A stretch of DNA of 64,000 nt, taken from BACL21 sp038141525 (GTDB lineage Bacteria; Bacteroidota; Bacteroidia; Flavobacteriales; Flavobacteriaceae). The notes below the pieces were generated by a model. The model was not told the DNA's origin and ran no database searches. It saw nothing but the letters and a program-made list of their open reading frames with translations. Within the stretch, counting starts at the first letter, position 1. Every line of letters begins with the position of its first letter. A program made the translations under genes and the position numbers. Shown here one piece after another: positions 26,927-37,228 of this stretch. The stretch spans positions 1 to 64,000 of the forward strand of contig JAYQIF010000001.1 in assembly GCA_038141525.1 (NCBI GenBank). The letters run 5' to 3'.

Positions 26927-29126
26927 CGACGTCGCTAATGAATTTGATGCGGTACAGGCGAATTTCTTCTTCGTCATAATCTCCGTCAAAAGCTGCTACA
27001 GCAGGGGCTACCTGATCGCTTTGGGCCTCTATGAAGTAATCGTACAATTCTTCCTGGGAATCTTCATCGAGAATGTCTTCTAAATAATAGTCAATGTTCA
27101 ATTTGGTACCGCTAAAGACAATCGCCTCCATTTCCTTTATAAAATCATCCATTTCAAGCCCCTTGGCTTGCGCGATATCTGTAAGAGGTAATTTACGGTC
27201 AACACTTTGGATGATGTAAAGTTTGAGTCCACTGTTCAGCCCGGTGGACTTCACGACAAAATCGTCTGGTCGTAAAATCTGATGCTCGGTTACATAATTA
27301 TCAATAAGGCTGACAAAACTAGCACCGTACTTTTTGGCCTTGCCTTCTCCTACCCCATGAACATTGGACAGTTCATCGATCGTAATGGGGTATTTTAACG
27401 CCATATCTTCTAACGACGGATCTTGAAAAATCACAAAAGGAGGCAGTCCAAGCTGGTCTGCAATAGACTTGCGTTGGGCTTTGAGTAATGTGAAGAGCAT
27501 TTTATCGGCAACAGCACCGGCTTGACCTGCCGTTTGAATAACCAAGTCATCGTTGGCGTCCTTATAACTGTGGTCTTCAGTCATCATAAATGAACTGGGA
27601 GAGGCTAAATACTTTTGACCTGATTCACTGATCTTTAAGATCCCATAAGTCTCAATATCCTTGCGCAGCAGTCCCGCGACCAAAGCCTGACGAATGAGGG
27701 CCATCCAAAATTCTGAAGCGTGTGTGCTTCCAGATCCGAAAATAGGTAGCGTATCGGTTTTATGGGATTTAATGAGCGCATTGACTGTTCCGAGCAAGAC
27801 ATTGACAATTTCTTTAGCTTTGTATTTTTGATGGGTTTGGTGGATGACATCGAGTAACATGGTGAGTTGCTCCATAGCCTCTTGCTTCTTTTTTGGATGA
27901 CGCATATTGTCGTCCATATCTCCTCCATCACCCGTCTCGTTATCGTATTCTTCACCAAAATAGTGAAGGATAAACTTCCGCCGAGAAATCGAAGTTTCAG
28001 CAAAGGCAACGACATCTTGTAGCAAAGCCAAACCTATTTCCTGTTCGGCCACGGGTTTGCCACTCATGAATTTCTCGAGTTTTTCAATGTCTTTATAACT
28101 ATAAAAAGCCAAACAATGGCCCTCCCCACCGTCACGACCAGCTCGTCCGGTCTCCTGATAATAACTCTCAATACTTTTGGGCATGTCGTTGTGAATCACA
28201 AAACGCACATCCGGCTTGTCAATGCCCATACCAAAGGCGATAGTCGCCACAACGACATCGGCATCTTCCATAAGGAACATGTCTTGATTTTTAACTCGTG
28301 TTTTAGGATCCAGACCTGCGTGGTAAGGTATAGCCCTGATTCCATTGACTTGTAGGGTTTGGGCCAATTCTTCGACACGCTTACGACTCAGGCAATAAAC
28401 AATACCACTTTTACCTTCATTGCTTTTGACAAAACGCGTAATGTCTGCATCAATAGATTTTGTCTTTGGTCGTATCTCATAATAGAGATTTGGTCGGTTG
28501 AATGAGGCTTTAAAGGTTTTAGCCTCCTGGATACCGAGATTTTTAAGGATGTCCTCTTGTACTTTTGGCGTCGCCGTGGCGGTAAGGCCTATAATGGGTA
28601 TATTGCCGCCCAAGCGCTGAATAATCTTGCGCAGATTTCTGTATTCAGGTCTGAAGTCATGGCCCCATTCTGAGATACAGTGCGCCTCATCAATGGCCAC
28701 AAATGAAATGGTGACTCGATTTAAAAACTCAATATTCTCCTCCTTAGTTAGAGATTCCGGCGCTACATAAAGCAATTTCGTGACACCTTCACGCACGTCA
28801 GAACGCACCTGTTTGATTTCTGCTTTGGTCAATGAGGAATTCAGCACATGAGCAATCCCCTGGGTTTCGGACAAGGATCGCAAAAAATCTACTTGATTTT
28901 TCATCAGGGCAATTAAAGGAGAAACGACAATCGCCGTCCCTGAGCTAATCAAAGCGGGTAATTGATAGCACAAAGACTTACCGCCGCCAGTAGGCATAAT
29001 CACAAAGGTATCTCCACCAGCCAAAACGTGATTGATGACTGGTTCTTGTAGCCCCTTGAACCCTGAAAAACCGAAATAATGCTTGAGCGCAGCAGATAGT
29101 TCTTCTTTGCTGTATACTTTATTCAT
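26919..29126 (-). CDS. recQ: ATP-dependent DNA helicase RecQ
   Basis: 735 residues; 3'-5' helicase in recombination repair. Walker A MPTGGGKSLCYQ near 45, DEAH-type box AIDEAHCISEWGHDFRPEY, LTATATPKVQEDI, QETGRAGRDGG in the second RecA domain, zinc-binding and RQC regions (about 350-520), HRDC domain near 560-630 (ADQLGLPPFVIFQDPSLEDMA). The C-terminal 100 residues are acidic. Convergent with the SRAP gene, another genome-maintenance factor. Confidence 0.96.
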   Translation of the reverse strand: MNKVYSKEELSAALKHYFGFSGFKGLQEPVINHVLAGGDTFVIMPTGGGKSLCYQLPALISSGTAIVVSPLIALMKNQVDFLRSLSETQGIAHVLNSSLTKAEIKQVRSDVREGVTKLLYVAPESLTKEENIEFLNRVTISFVAIDEAHCISEWGHDFRPEYRNLRKIIQRLGGNIPIIGLTATATPKVQEDILKNLGIQEAKTFKASFNRPNLYYEIRPKTKSIDADITRFVKSNEGKSGIVYCLSRKRVEELAQTLQVNGIRAIPYHAGLDPKTRVKNQDMFLMEDADVVVATIAFGMGIDKPDVRFVIHNDMPKSIESYYQETGRAGRDGGEGHCLAFYSYKDIEKLEKFMSGKPVAEQEIGLALLQDVVAFAETSISRRKFILHYFGEEYDNETGDGGDMDDNMRHPKKKQEAMEQLTMLLDVIHQTHQKYKAKEIVNVLLGTVNALIKSHKTDTLPIFGSGSTHASEFWMALIRQALVAGLLRKDIETYGILKISESGQKYLASPSSFMMTEDHSYKDANDDLVIQTAGQAGAVADKMLFTLLKAQRKSIADQLGLPPFVIFQDPSLEDMALKYPITIDELSNVHGVGEGKAKKYGASFVSLIDNYVTEHQILRPDDFVVKSTGLNSGLKLYIIQSVDRKLPLTDIAQAKGLEMDDFIKEMEAIVFSGTKLNIDYYLEDILDEDSQEELYDYFIEAQSDQVAPAVAAFDGDYDEEEIRLYRIKFISDVAN

Positions 29127-29157
29127 TCTCTTTATGCCCGGAGTTTATGACAATAAA

Positions 29158-29188
29158 TTGCGGGAACTCCAGAACAATTGTAATTTTG
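29158..29188 (+). promoter_or_regulatory. promoter of the kdsD-tatC operon
   Basis: TTG 29158-29160, 20-base spacer, TAATTTTG 29181-29188. The leader to the TTG start at 29297 is about 100 bases. Confidence 0.7.
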
Positions 29189-29296
29189 CAACCATAAGGG
29201 ATGCGATGTATCTATAGAGTGATTCGTCTGCATGAGCAATAATCACAATGTAAGATATGAAAATCTGCGCTGTGCGCCAATTAAATAAGTGAAATT

Positions 29297-30262
29297 TTGA
29301 TCGACTTAAAACCCATTATCGAGGTCGCTAAAAAGACCGTAGAAACCGAAGCTAAGGCCATTCAACACCTATCGACCCTGATCGATGATGAGTTTGCTCA
29401 GGCGGTGGCCTACATTTTCCAGTCAAAAGGTCGTGTGATCCTGACTGGGGTGGGTAAAAGTGCGAACATTGCCACAAAAATTGTCGCCACTTTAAACTCC
29501 ACTGGGACTCCTGCCATCTTCATGCATGCGGCCGATGCCATTCATGGGGATTTGGGCATCATTCAGGAAAATGATACCGTGATCTGTATTTCAAAAAGCG
29601 GCAACACTCCAGAGATAAAGGTGTTGGTCCCCTTGATTAAAGCCAGAGGCAATAAACTCATTGGACTCACCGCCAATATCGATTCGTTCTTAGGACAGCA
29701 AAGTGATTTTGTTCTGAATGCTTTTGTAGCCAAAGAGGCCTGTCCGAACAATCTTGCGCCTACGACTTCAACCACGGCTCAACTCGTTATGGGCGATGCC
29801 TTGGCGATGGCCCTTTTGAATTTGCGAGGCTTCTCGAGCAAGGATTTCGCACGGGTACATCCCGGCGGTTCCTTGGGCAAAAAACTTTACCTGCGCGTGA
29901 GTGATCTAACGACACTCAACTCTCGCCCTGTGGTTAGTCCGAAAACTGATCTGAAAAAGGTAATCGTCGAGATTTCAGAAAATCTATTGGGAGTCACAGC
30001 AGTGGTGGATCAAGGAGAAATCGTGGGCATCATTACCGATGGCGACCTGCGACGTATGCTCAGTAAAGTAGATAATATCGCTGGGCTCACTGCAGAGGAA
30101 ATCATGACCAAAAATCCAAAACTCATCGAGAATGATGCCATGGCCGTAGAAGCTATGGAAATGATGGATCGCTATGGCATTACACAAATATTGGCTCATG
30201 ATCATGGTCAATATACCGGTGTGGTTCATATTCACAACTTGAGTAAAGAGGGTATTATCTAA
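29297..30262 (+). CDS. kdsD: arabinose-5-phosphate isomerase (KpsF/GutQ family)
   Basis: Makes D-arabinose-5-phosphate, the first step to Kdo for lipid A-core. 321 residues: SIS domain with GVGKSANIATKIVATLNSTG and SKSGNTPEIK, catalytic region ACPNNLAPTTSTT, HPGGSLGKKL, then two CBS domains (about 205-320). It starts at TTG 29297: a TAA lies five codons upstream and no ATG fits. The stop overlaps the tatC ATG by one base. Confidence 0.94.
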   Translation: MIDLKPIIEVAKKTVETEAKAIQHLSTLIDDEFAQAVAYIFQSKGRVILTGVGKSANIATKIVATLNSTGTPAIFMHAADAIHGDLGIIQENDTVICISKSGNTPEIKVLVPLIKARGNKLIGLTANIDSFLGQQSDFVLNAFVAKEACPNNLAPTTSTTAQLVMGDALAMALLNLRGFSSKDFARVHPGGSLGKKLYLRVSDLTTLNSRPVVSPKTDLKKVIVEISENLLGVTAVVDQGEIVGIITDGDLRRMLSKVDNIAGLTAEEIMTKNPKLIENDAMAVEAMEMMDRYGITQILAHDHGQYTGVVHIHNLSKEGII

Positions 30263-31080
30263 TGGCAAAGGCACTTCCCAACCCAGAAAAAGACATGTCC
30301 TTTTTGGACCATCTAGAGGAGTTGCGCTGGCATTTGATTCGCGCAACCTTAGCGGTTGTCTCCATGGGCTTTATCGCCTTTGTGTTGAAGGATTTTATTT
30401 TTGACGGTATTATTTTTGGCCCGAAACGGGCGAGTTTTCCCACTTATCGCCTACTGTGCAGCTCGGCACAGGCCTTGGGACTGGATAGTTTTTGTTTTAC
30501 AGAATTGCCTTTTCGCATCCAAAGCCGCACCATGTCTGGACAGTTTTCTGCCCATATTTGGACCTCAATAACAGCAGGCTTCATCATTGCCTTTCCCTAT
30601 ATCCTTTACGAAATATGGAAATTCATCAGCCCCGGGCTACACAGTAATGAGCGTAAGAATGCCCGAGGATTTATTTTTATCGCCTCTCTTTTATTTTTTG
30701 TCGGCGTCTTGTTCGGTTATTATGTGGTGACCCCACTGTCCATAAACTTTTTGGGATCGTATCAGGTGAGCGATGAGGTCTTCAATGATTTTGATTTGAG
30801 CAGCTATATTGCTTTGGTACGGGCTTGTGCACTGTCCGCCGGACTGATATTTCAATTACCCATTGTGATTTATTTTTTGACGCGGGTTGGTCTTGTGACC
30901 CCAGAGTGGCTCAAAAAATACCGCAAATTCGCTTTGGTTATTGTTTTGATTATTTCAGCGATCATCACCCCGCCAGATATTGCCAGTCAGGTCATTGTTT
31001 CTATCCCTGTTTTGATCCTCTACGAAATCAGTATTTTGATTGCCAAACGTGTGGTGAAGGTCCAACAAAAGAAAAAATAA
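30262..31080 (+). CDS. tatC: Sec-independent protein translocase subunit TatC
   Basis: 272 residues, six membrane helices; receptor for twin-arginine signal peptides. SFLDHLEELRWHLIRATL near residue 12, the periplasmic P-loop with FPYILYEIWKFISPGL, and IISAIITPPDIASQ. Compared with E. coli TatC it has a longer first periplasmic loop (about 55-90, with two Cys). No tatA is in the window. Confidence 0.94.
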   Translation: MAKALPNPEKDMSFLDHLEELRWHLIRATLAVVSMGFIAFVLKDFIFDGIIFGPKRASFPTYRLLCSSAQALGLDSFCFTELPFRIQSRTMSGQFSAHIWTSITAGFIIAFPYILYEIWKFISPGLHSNERKNARGFIFIASLLFFVGVLFGYYVVTPLSINFLGSYQVSDEVFNDFDLSSYIALVRACALSAGLIFQLPIVIYFLTRVGLVTPEWLKKYRKFALVIVLIISAIITPPDIASQVIVSIPVLILYEISILIAKRVVKVQQKKK

Positions 31081-31084
31081 CACT

Positions 31085-31435
31085 ATGGGACAATCCGTCA
31101 AAGAGTTTAATGAGTACAGAGCGCGCATGAATGATCGCCTCATGCAAGAAGATCAGAAAATCCTCAAGCGCATTTTCAATTTGGATACCAATGCCTTTAT
31201 GCAGGGGCATCTTCCCGTAAAAACTAAAGAGCTTTTAGGACTCGGCAATTCCCTTGTCTTGCGCTGTGACGATTGTGTCAAATACCACCTGCAAACTTGC
31301 TTTGAGCTCGGTCTGAGCAAAGAAGAGGTTGTGGAGGCCATGAGTATCTCCTTGCTGATCGGTGGAACAATAGTCATCCCCCATTTGCGTCGTGCCGTAG
31401 AATTTTGGGACGACCTAAGCGGCCAATCCTCCTAG
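31085..31435 (+). CDS. carboxymuconolactone decarboxylase-family protein (AhpD-like)
   Basis: 116 residues with the CxxC-type redox motif CDDCVKYHLQTCFELG and KEEVVEAMSISLLIGG, as in small AhpD-like proteins acting against peroxides. Position between tatC and lptB, four bases after tatC, is conserved in Flavobacteriia as I recall it. The substrate is unknown. Confidence 0.88.
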   Translation: MGQSVKEFNEYRARMNDRLMQEDQKILKRIFNLDTNAFMQGHLPVKTKELLGLGNSLVLRCDDCVKYHLQTCFELGLSKEEVVEAMSISLLIGGTIVIPHLRRAVEFWDDLSGQSS

Positions 31436-31482
31436 AAAATAATTATTACCTTCGCTGAACTGGTCACAAAACCTAAACACTT

Positions 31483-32223
31483 ATGAAACTACGCGCCGAA
31501 AAACTAGACAAGATTTACCGCGGCCGTTCGGTGGTAAAAAATGTTTCTCTGGAGGTCAATCAGGGCGAAATTGTGGGTCTACTGGGACCCAATGGAGCGG
31601 GTAAAACGACTTCGTTTTATATGATCGTAGGGCTAATCAAGCCTAATGGTGGACGGATCTTTTTGAATGATCAAAACATCACCACCTACCCCATGTACAA
31701 GCGGGCCCAAAACGGGATTGGTTATTTAGCGCAAGAGGCTTCTGTATTTCGCAAGCTCAGTATCGAAGACAATATTTTGAGTGTACTGCAGCTCACCAAA
31801 CTCAGTAAGGCAGAACAAGAGGCCAAAATGGAGTCCTTAATCGATGAATTCGGATTGCAGCACATCCGGACCAATCGCGGAGACTTGCTCAGTGGTGGAG
31901 AGCGCCGTCGTACCGAAATTGCGCGCGCTTTGGCCACAGACCCGCATTTCATATTATTGGATGAGCCATTTGCCGGGGTGGATCCGGTGGCTGTGGAAGA
32001 CATTCAGCGTATTGTGGCTCAGCTGAAGAATAAAAATATCGGGATACTCATTACCGATCACAACGTACAAGAGACTTTGGCCATCACAGACCGCACCTAT
32101 CTCATGTTTGAAGGCAGTATTCTAAAGCAAGGGGTTCCTGAGGAGCTTGCCGCCGACGAAATGGTGCGTAAGGTTTATTTAGGTCAGAACTTCGAGCTGC
32201 GCAAAAAGAAATTGCATTTCTAG
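31483..32223 (+). CDS. lptB: LPS export ABC transporter ATPase LptB
   Basis: 246 residues powering LPS extraction from the inner membrane with LptF/LptG. Walker A GPNGAGKTTS (37-46), Q-loop GYLAQEASVF, signature LSGGERRR, Walker B ILLDEPFAGVDP, switch His in ITDHNVQETL. Fits the pathway started by kdsD upstream. Confidence 0.96.
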   Translation: MKLRAEKLDKIYRGRSVVKNVSLEVNQGEIVGLLGPNGAGKTTSFYMIVGLIKPNGGRIFLNDQNITTYPMYKRAQNGIGYLAQEASVFRKLSIEDNILSVLQLTKLSKAEQEAKMESLIDEFGLQHIRTNRGDLLSGGERRRTEIARALATDPHFILLDEPFAGVDPVAVEDIQRIVAQLKNKNIGILITDHNVQETLAITDRTYLMFEGSILKQGVPEELAADEMVRKVYLGQNFELRKKKLHF

Positions 32224-32325
32224 GTACTTTCCCTGTTGATAATTTTAATGGTGCAATAATTCTCGGAAATTAAGAGATCAAACACTGAAATCCGGTATTG
32301 CTTGAATGGTCTAATTTGTCGTTAA

Positions 32326-33072
32326 TTAGGCTTTTGAAATAGGCCACAACAAAGACAGCCCCACATAGCTCAAAAGTACGAGCGGAATGGCCAAATAACC
32401 CAATGTAAAGAAACCAACTAGGGCGATCAGTACCAAAATAAAACGCTGTTTGTTCTCTTGCCAAGAGGTATTTTTTAGCTTCAGCGACATCAAAGGCCAA
32501 GGGGCATTCAAAGCATATACACTGAGCAGGGTTATCCCGATTAAAAACCATTTGTTGAACAATAGTTCGGCGATTACCGGTGTGTAATGATATTCAAAAA
32601 TCAGCGGTAGGCTGGATATAAGTAAGGCATTGGCAGGCGTTGGTAAACCAATAAACTGCTCGGTTTGGCGCCTATCGATATTAAATCGAGCCAGACGCAC
32701 CGCTGAGGCGATGAGTACCAAAAGCGCTAGAAAAGGATAATAAGTCTCAAGTCCGACTTCCCATGCTCGGGCGGAAAATACATCGGTAAGTGGGCGCATC
32801 CGACCATAAAAGGCTTGCTGCATCATTTGCAAAAGAATCAAACTCGGAGCAAGACCAAAAGAAATTAAATCGGCTAAACTGTCTAATTGTACTCCCAGTG
32901 GGCTTTGAACGCCTAAAGCGCGCGCCACAAGGCCGTCCAAAAAATCAAAAACCATCCCCAGGACAATAAACCAAACGGCAATGACTAAATCCCCTGATAT
33001 GGCAAAAAGAGCGGCCACCGTTCCACAGATCAAATTCAGTGCAGTAATCGTATTGGGTAGGTGTTTTATCAT
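32326..33072 (-). CDS. pssA: CDP-diacylglycerol--serine O-phosphatidyltransferase
   Basis: Makes phosphatidylserine, precursor of phosphatidylethanolamine. 248 residues, seven to eight membrane helices and the complete CDP-alcohol motif DGLVARALGVQSPLGVQLDS followed by LAD. The 102-base convergent gap to lptB holds no strong terminator. Divergent from the PorV-like gene. Confidence 0.94.
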   Translation of the reverse strand: MIKHLPNTITALNLICGTVAALFAISGDLVIAVWFIVLGMVFDFLDGLVARALGVQSPLGVQLDSLADLISFGLAPSLILLQMMQQAFYGRMRPLTDVFSARAWEVGLETYYPFLALLVLIASAVRLARFNIDRRQTEQFIGLPTPANALLISSLPLIFEYHYTPVIAELLFNKWFLIGITLLSVYALNAPWPLMSLKLKNTSWQENKQRFILVLIALVGFFTLGYLAIPLVLLSYVGLSLLWPISKA

Positions 33073-33180
33073 ATTGAGTGTTGATTTTTATAAAAGTACT
33101 AAGATATTTTGGCCTGCCGCAATAAGGCCTTTAAAATGTAGTTTATTAATCATAAAAATAGTGTGATATTTGTTTGAGCT

Positions 33181-34254
33181 ATGACAAGACCGATTATTTT
33201 TTGGACGTTTGCCCTATTGAGTGTTACGCTTTACGCCCAAACAAGCCGTAAATATTCGAATGAATTTTTGAATATCGGAGTAGATGCTGCCGCTTTGGGT
33301 ATGGCCAATGCTGTGGTGGCTTCTAGTGGCGATGTGCATTCAGGCTACTGGAATCCCGCTGGCCTATTGAGTCTTGAAGATCAGCAAATGGGCCTCATGC
33401 ATGCCTCCTATTTTGCCAATATCGCAAATTACGATTACGCCGCTTTTGCTATGCCACTAGACCAAGACCGCGCCATAGGGATTTCTTTGATTCGTTTTGG
33501 GGTAGACAACATTTTAAACACCACGCAGCTGATCGACAGCCAAGGCAATATCAATTACGACAATATTACTTTATTTAGCGCCGCAGACTACGCGCTCACT
33601 TTTTCTTTTGCCAAACGACTGCAACTCTCAGGTATTGAGGTTGGGGGGAATGCAAAAATCATTCGCCGCATTATCGGGGATTTTGCCAGTTCTTGGGGTT
33701 TTGGCTTTGACCTAGGGATGCAATACAAGTTGCGCGATACGTGGCAGTTTGGTTTAATGCTGCGCGATATCACCACAACTTTTAATACTTGGCAAGTCAA
33801 TCAAGAGGCGTTTAGCACGATTTCTGGGGCTGTTTTTGGACAAAATCAAGAGGCTCCTGAAACTACGGAACTCACCTTGCCTAAAGCGCAACTTGGCGCT
33901 GCGCGTCTTTGGGAATTTCGCGCAGATATGAGTCTGCGCGCTGAACTGGATTTGAATATGCGCTTTACCCAGACCAACGATATTATATCCACTCAAGGCT
34001 TCAGCATGACCCCTGCTCTGGGGCTAGAATTTGGTTATTTAGACCTGGTGTACGCGCGATTGGGCGCTGGGAACCTGCAAAATGGCGTGGATATTTTTGG
34101 CGATACCACTACGGAATTTCAACCTAATCTGGGCCTTGGTTTCAAATACAAAGGCATCAAAGTGGATTACGCTTTAACCGATATCGGCGACCAAAGCACG
34201 GCCTTGTACAGCAATATTTTTTCCTTGACCTTGGATTGGTCTTATTTTAGGTAA
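33181..34254 (+). CDS. PorV/PorQ-family outer-membrane beta-barrel protein
   Basis: 357 residues. Signal peptide (MTRPIIFWTFALLSVTLYAQ), then the family start FLNIGVDAAALGMANAVVASSGDVHSGYWNPAGL and FANIANYDYAAFA, with alternating barrel strands ending in an aromatic (DWSYFR). Such proteins relate to PorV of the type IX secretion system; this one is a paralogue whose exact job is unknown. The DUF4105 gene follows at 34286. Confidence 0.85.
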   Translation: MTRPIIFWTFALLSVTLYAQTSRKYSNEFLNIGVDAAALGMANAVVASSGDVHSGYWNPAGLLSLEDQQMGLMHASYFANIANYDYAAFAMPLDQDRAIGISLIRFGVDNILNTTQLIDSQGNINYDNITLFSAADYALTFSFAKRLQLSGIEVGGNAKIIRRIIGDFASSWGFGFDLGMQYKLRDTWQFGLMLRDITTTFNTWQVNQEAFSTISGAVFGQNQEAPETTELTLPKAQLGAARLWEFRADMSLRAELDLNMRFTQTNDIISTQGFSMTPALGLEFGYLDLVYARLGAGNLQNGVDIFGDTTTEFQPNLGLGFKYKGIKVDYALTDIGDQSTALYSNIFSLTLDWSYFR

Positions 34255-34285
34255 AAGATCATGATGTCAGTAACTGTCACCAACG

Positions 34286-35642
34286 ATGAATACTAAAACC
34301 ACGCGGATGAAAACAACAGATAAGGCCAAAAGGTTTGCTTTAGAGATGACAAAATCGCTGCGGCTGACTCAGGCCCGCCTAGGGCTACTGTTTCTGATTA
34401 TTGTTCAGAGTCATTTGGTTTCGGGCCAAACGCAAAGACAGCAGGACCTGTCAGATCAGGTCACCATCAGTATTTTGACCGTAGGGCCTGGAACCGCGCT
34501 TTACGACAGATTTGGTCATAGCGCCTTTCGGGTTAAGGATTCGGTCAACAATATCGATTGGACCTTTAACTACGGTACCTACGATTTTAACGCGCCCAAT
34601 TTCTACGGAAAATTTGTCCAAGGTCAACTCTTGTATTCCTTGAGCGCGGGCTATTTTCAGGGGTTCATCAATTATTATCAAAAGCAAAATCGCAGTGTGC
34701 GTGAGCAAGTTTTAAACCTAGATCAAGAGCAAAAAGCGCGACTGTTTTCATTTTTGATGTGGAATGCTGAGCCGGCAAACAAAGATTACCGCTACGACTT
34801 TTTTTATGATAATTGCGCCACGCGCATTCGTGATGTGTTGGTGCGTAATTTAGGGAATCAGCTCAATTACACAATGGATTTGATCCCGCGCCGATGAGTT
34901 TTAGGCAGCTGATTCAAGCCCAAGTCCCTTACAATGATTGGGGGAGCCTTGGGATGGACATTGCCATCGGCGCGGTAGTCGATGTGCCCGCAACGCCGTG
35001 GCAGTTTCAGTTTTTACCAAAATATGTGGCCGAGGCGCATGCCGAGGCAACAATAAGCACTTCGGAAGGCATTCAGCCGCTGATTAAAAGTGATGTGATG
35101 CTTTTAGTCCAGAGGCAGCCGGTGCTTCGTCGGATAAAATCGAACGGGCTGAAAGCGACCGCGCAGGAGCTGACCGAAATTCGGAAGTGCCGGTGGAAAA
35201 ACATGTGGGCGTACTGGGATTTTTGACCTCGCCCTTGTTTTTTATGAGTTTGCTTGGGCTGGGCTTAGTGCTCATAAGCTGGCGCGATCATAAACGTGGC
35301 AAACGCTGCGTACTGACGGATCGCAGTATTTGGGGGACCACTGGATTTATCGGTGTTTTACTGGTATTGTTGTGGTTCGGCACCGATCATTTGGCCACCA
35401 AAATGAATTACAACCTCCTTTGGGCGATGCCGACTTCCCTATTGGTTTGGGGGCTGAGCTTTAAAAAGTCAAATATGCGATGGCTCGCGAATTACCAGCT
35501 GTTTTTGATTTTAATGCTGGTGCTGATGATCATGCATCAGTTTACCGGAGTACAGTCTTTTGCCCCGACACTTTGGCCATTAATTGTTGGTCTTTTCGTG
35601 CGGTTGATCTACAGCCGTCACGCCATTAAAAAAGAAGAATAG
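34286..35642 (+). CDS. DUF4105 (Lnb N-terminal periplasmic) membrane protein, two frameshifts
   Basis: Three overlapping reading frames make one protein of about 450 residues. Frame 1 (34286-34897) has a signal segment (LLFLIIVQSHLVSG), TISILTVGPGTALYDRFGHSAF, DWTFNYGTYDF and FFYDNCATRIRD. Frame 2 (to about 35100) has SFRQLIQ, WGSLGMDIAIG and ATPWQFQFLP. Frame 3 (to 35642) has VPVEKHVGVLGFLTSPLF and four membrane helices. Shifts lie near 34890 and 35100. The overlap ATGA at 34894 could mimic separate genes, but relatives carry these parts in one chain. Confidence 0.75.
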
Positions 35643-35643
35643 G

Positions 35644-37115
35644 CTATTGCCCGCGCATGAACAAGACCGTAGAGAGGGTCTTGATGTAGATGCTCAAATC
35701 TAAAAACACAGAGCGATTCTTAATGTAGTACAAGTCGTACTGAAGTTTAATCAGGGCGTCGTCTTTGCTGGTGCCATAATTGTGGTTTACCTGCGCCCAA
35801 CCCGTAAGTCCTGGTTTGATCACATGACGCACATCGTAAAATGGAATTTGTTCGCTTAGGTCTTTAACAAATTCAGGGCGTTCGGGACGAGGACCGATAA
35901 TGTTCATTTCCCCTTTGAGAATATTCAGCAGTTGAGGAAACTCATCAATGCGCAAACGACGCAGGCAACGGCCAAACCAGGTGACTCTTGAGTCGTTTTT
36001 AGTGGTGTACTGAGGGCCTTTTTTTCTGCATCTACGGCCATTGTTCGGAATTTATATATGGTAAATTCTTTACTATTTTGACCAATTCTTTTTTGGGTGT
36101 AAAATAACGGCCCGCGATTAAACAATTGATTGAGAAGACCGATCAGTACCATAAAAATGGGCATGAAAAAGAGCAGACCTAACCCGCTAATAGTCAAATC
36201 AATAGCCCGCTGAAAAAACAAGGAAAGTTTATTTTGGTTGGCCCGGTGGTAGGGAAAGAATCGATAAAATTCTTTTTTGACGTGATGTATCGGCACACGG
36301 GCATTCATGGCCTCGTACTCCTTGTTGTAATCCCTTATGGAGATCCCTTTTTTGGAGAGTTCCAGTAGACTGCGGTACAGTGGCAAAGCCAGGTTTTGTC
36401 GAGAATTATTGGCCACCACTATATCTTTTACCTCATGCTGCTGTATAAAGCCCTCGAGCTCCTCTATGGGAATAAGCGGGATCACCGAAGCATCGAGCTT
36501 GGATTTTTGTAAGATGCTTTCTTCCTTAATTTTTTGATCGCTTGTGGTTTGCTGATCTGAGCGTTTATTGTCGCCTGCTGCCCTTTGGGTCAAATCCAAA
36601 AAGCCAATAATCTTATAGTGCGGATCTGAGTTCATGAGCGCTTTGGACAGGCCGTCAAGATCCTTCTCTTTGGCCACCAAAATCACCCACTTATAAAACC
36701 AAGGTTTGATCAAAAGGTTGATGTAGACAAATCGCCAAAAGACCACCCCAACCAATAGAGCGAGGTAAAAATAAAGGATATCGATGCGATGCTCAGGGAG
36801 AAAAGGGGTAATTTTTGGGGTCATTAAAAACACCAAAACACACCAAGAAACGGCCAAAATAATATGATACAAGATCAGATCAAAACGACTGGAACGGTGC
36901 AGGTCGTAGGCCTCAAAAACCTGGGCAAAAAAGCTATAAACCAGGAGTAAAAATAGCCATTGATGAAGGGGAAAATAAAAACTATTGTAGTAGGTAAAAA
37001 ACTCAAAGGTCCCCAGTACTCCTGCGGTAAAGGTAATGGCCAGCAAATCAAATAGCCACAAAAGCACCTTGCGCTCAGAGATATTAAAATTAACTCGGGT
37101 CTGCTTTAAATTCAT
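35644..37115 (-). CDS. polyprenyl-phosphate sugar-phosphate transferase (priming enzyme), one frameshift
   Basis: Starts polysaccharide repeat units by loading a sugar phosphate on undecaprenyl phosphate. About 490 residues: four or five N-terminal helices, a nucleotide-binding-like middle, then a membrane-associated catalytic domain with GPLFYTQKRIGQNSKEFTIYKFRTM, RRLRIDEFPQLLNIL and MNIIGPRPERPEFV. The two parts meet at 36019-36025: the A7 run (minus strand) needs one more A to read EKKGPQYTTKNDSRVTWFG. Last gene of the locus in transcription order. Confidence 0.9.
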
Positions 37116-37228
37116 TCAGTTAAAAGTAAAAAACTTTGTGTGGGATTACCAATTGTGGTATTGAAAATAATATTATTTATCATTTTTCAATTCTGGGAAC
37201 AGTTAATGACGATTTCCAGGCCGCTGAT

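Noticed and set aside
34894..35226. A separate small gene starting at the ATGA overlap after the DUF4105 N-terminal part
   Set aside because: Its product carries the expected middle part of the same family (WGSLGMDIAIG, ATPWQFQFLP), so it is a frameshifted continuation.
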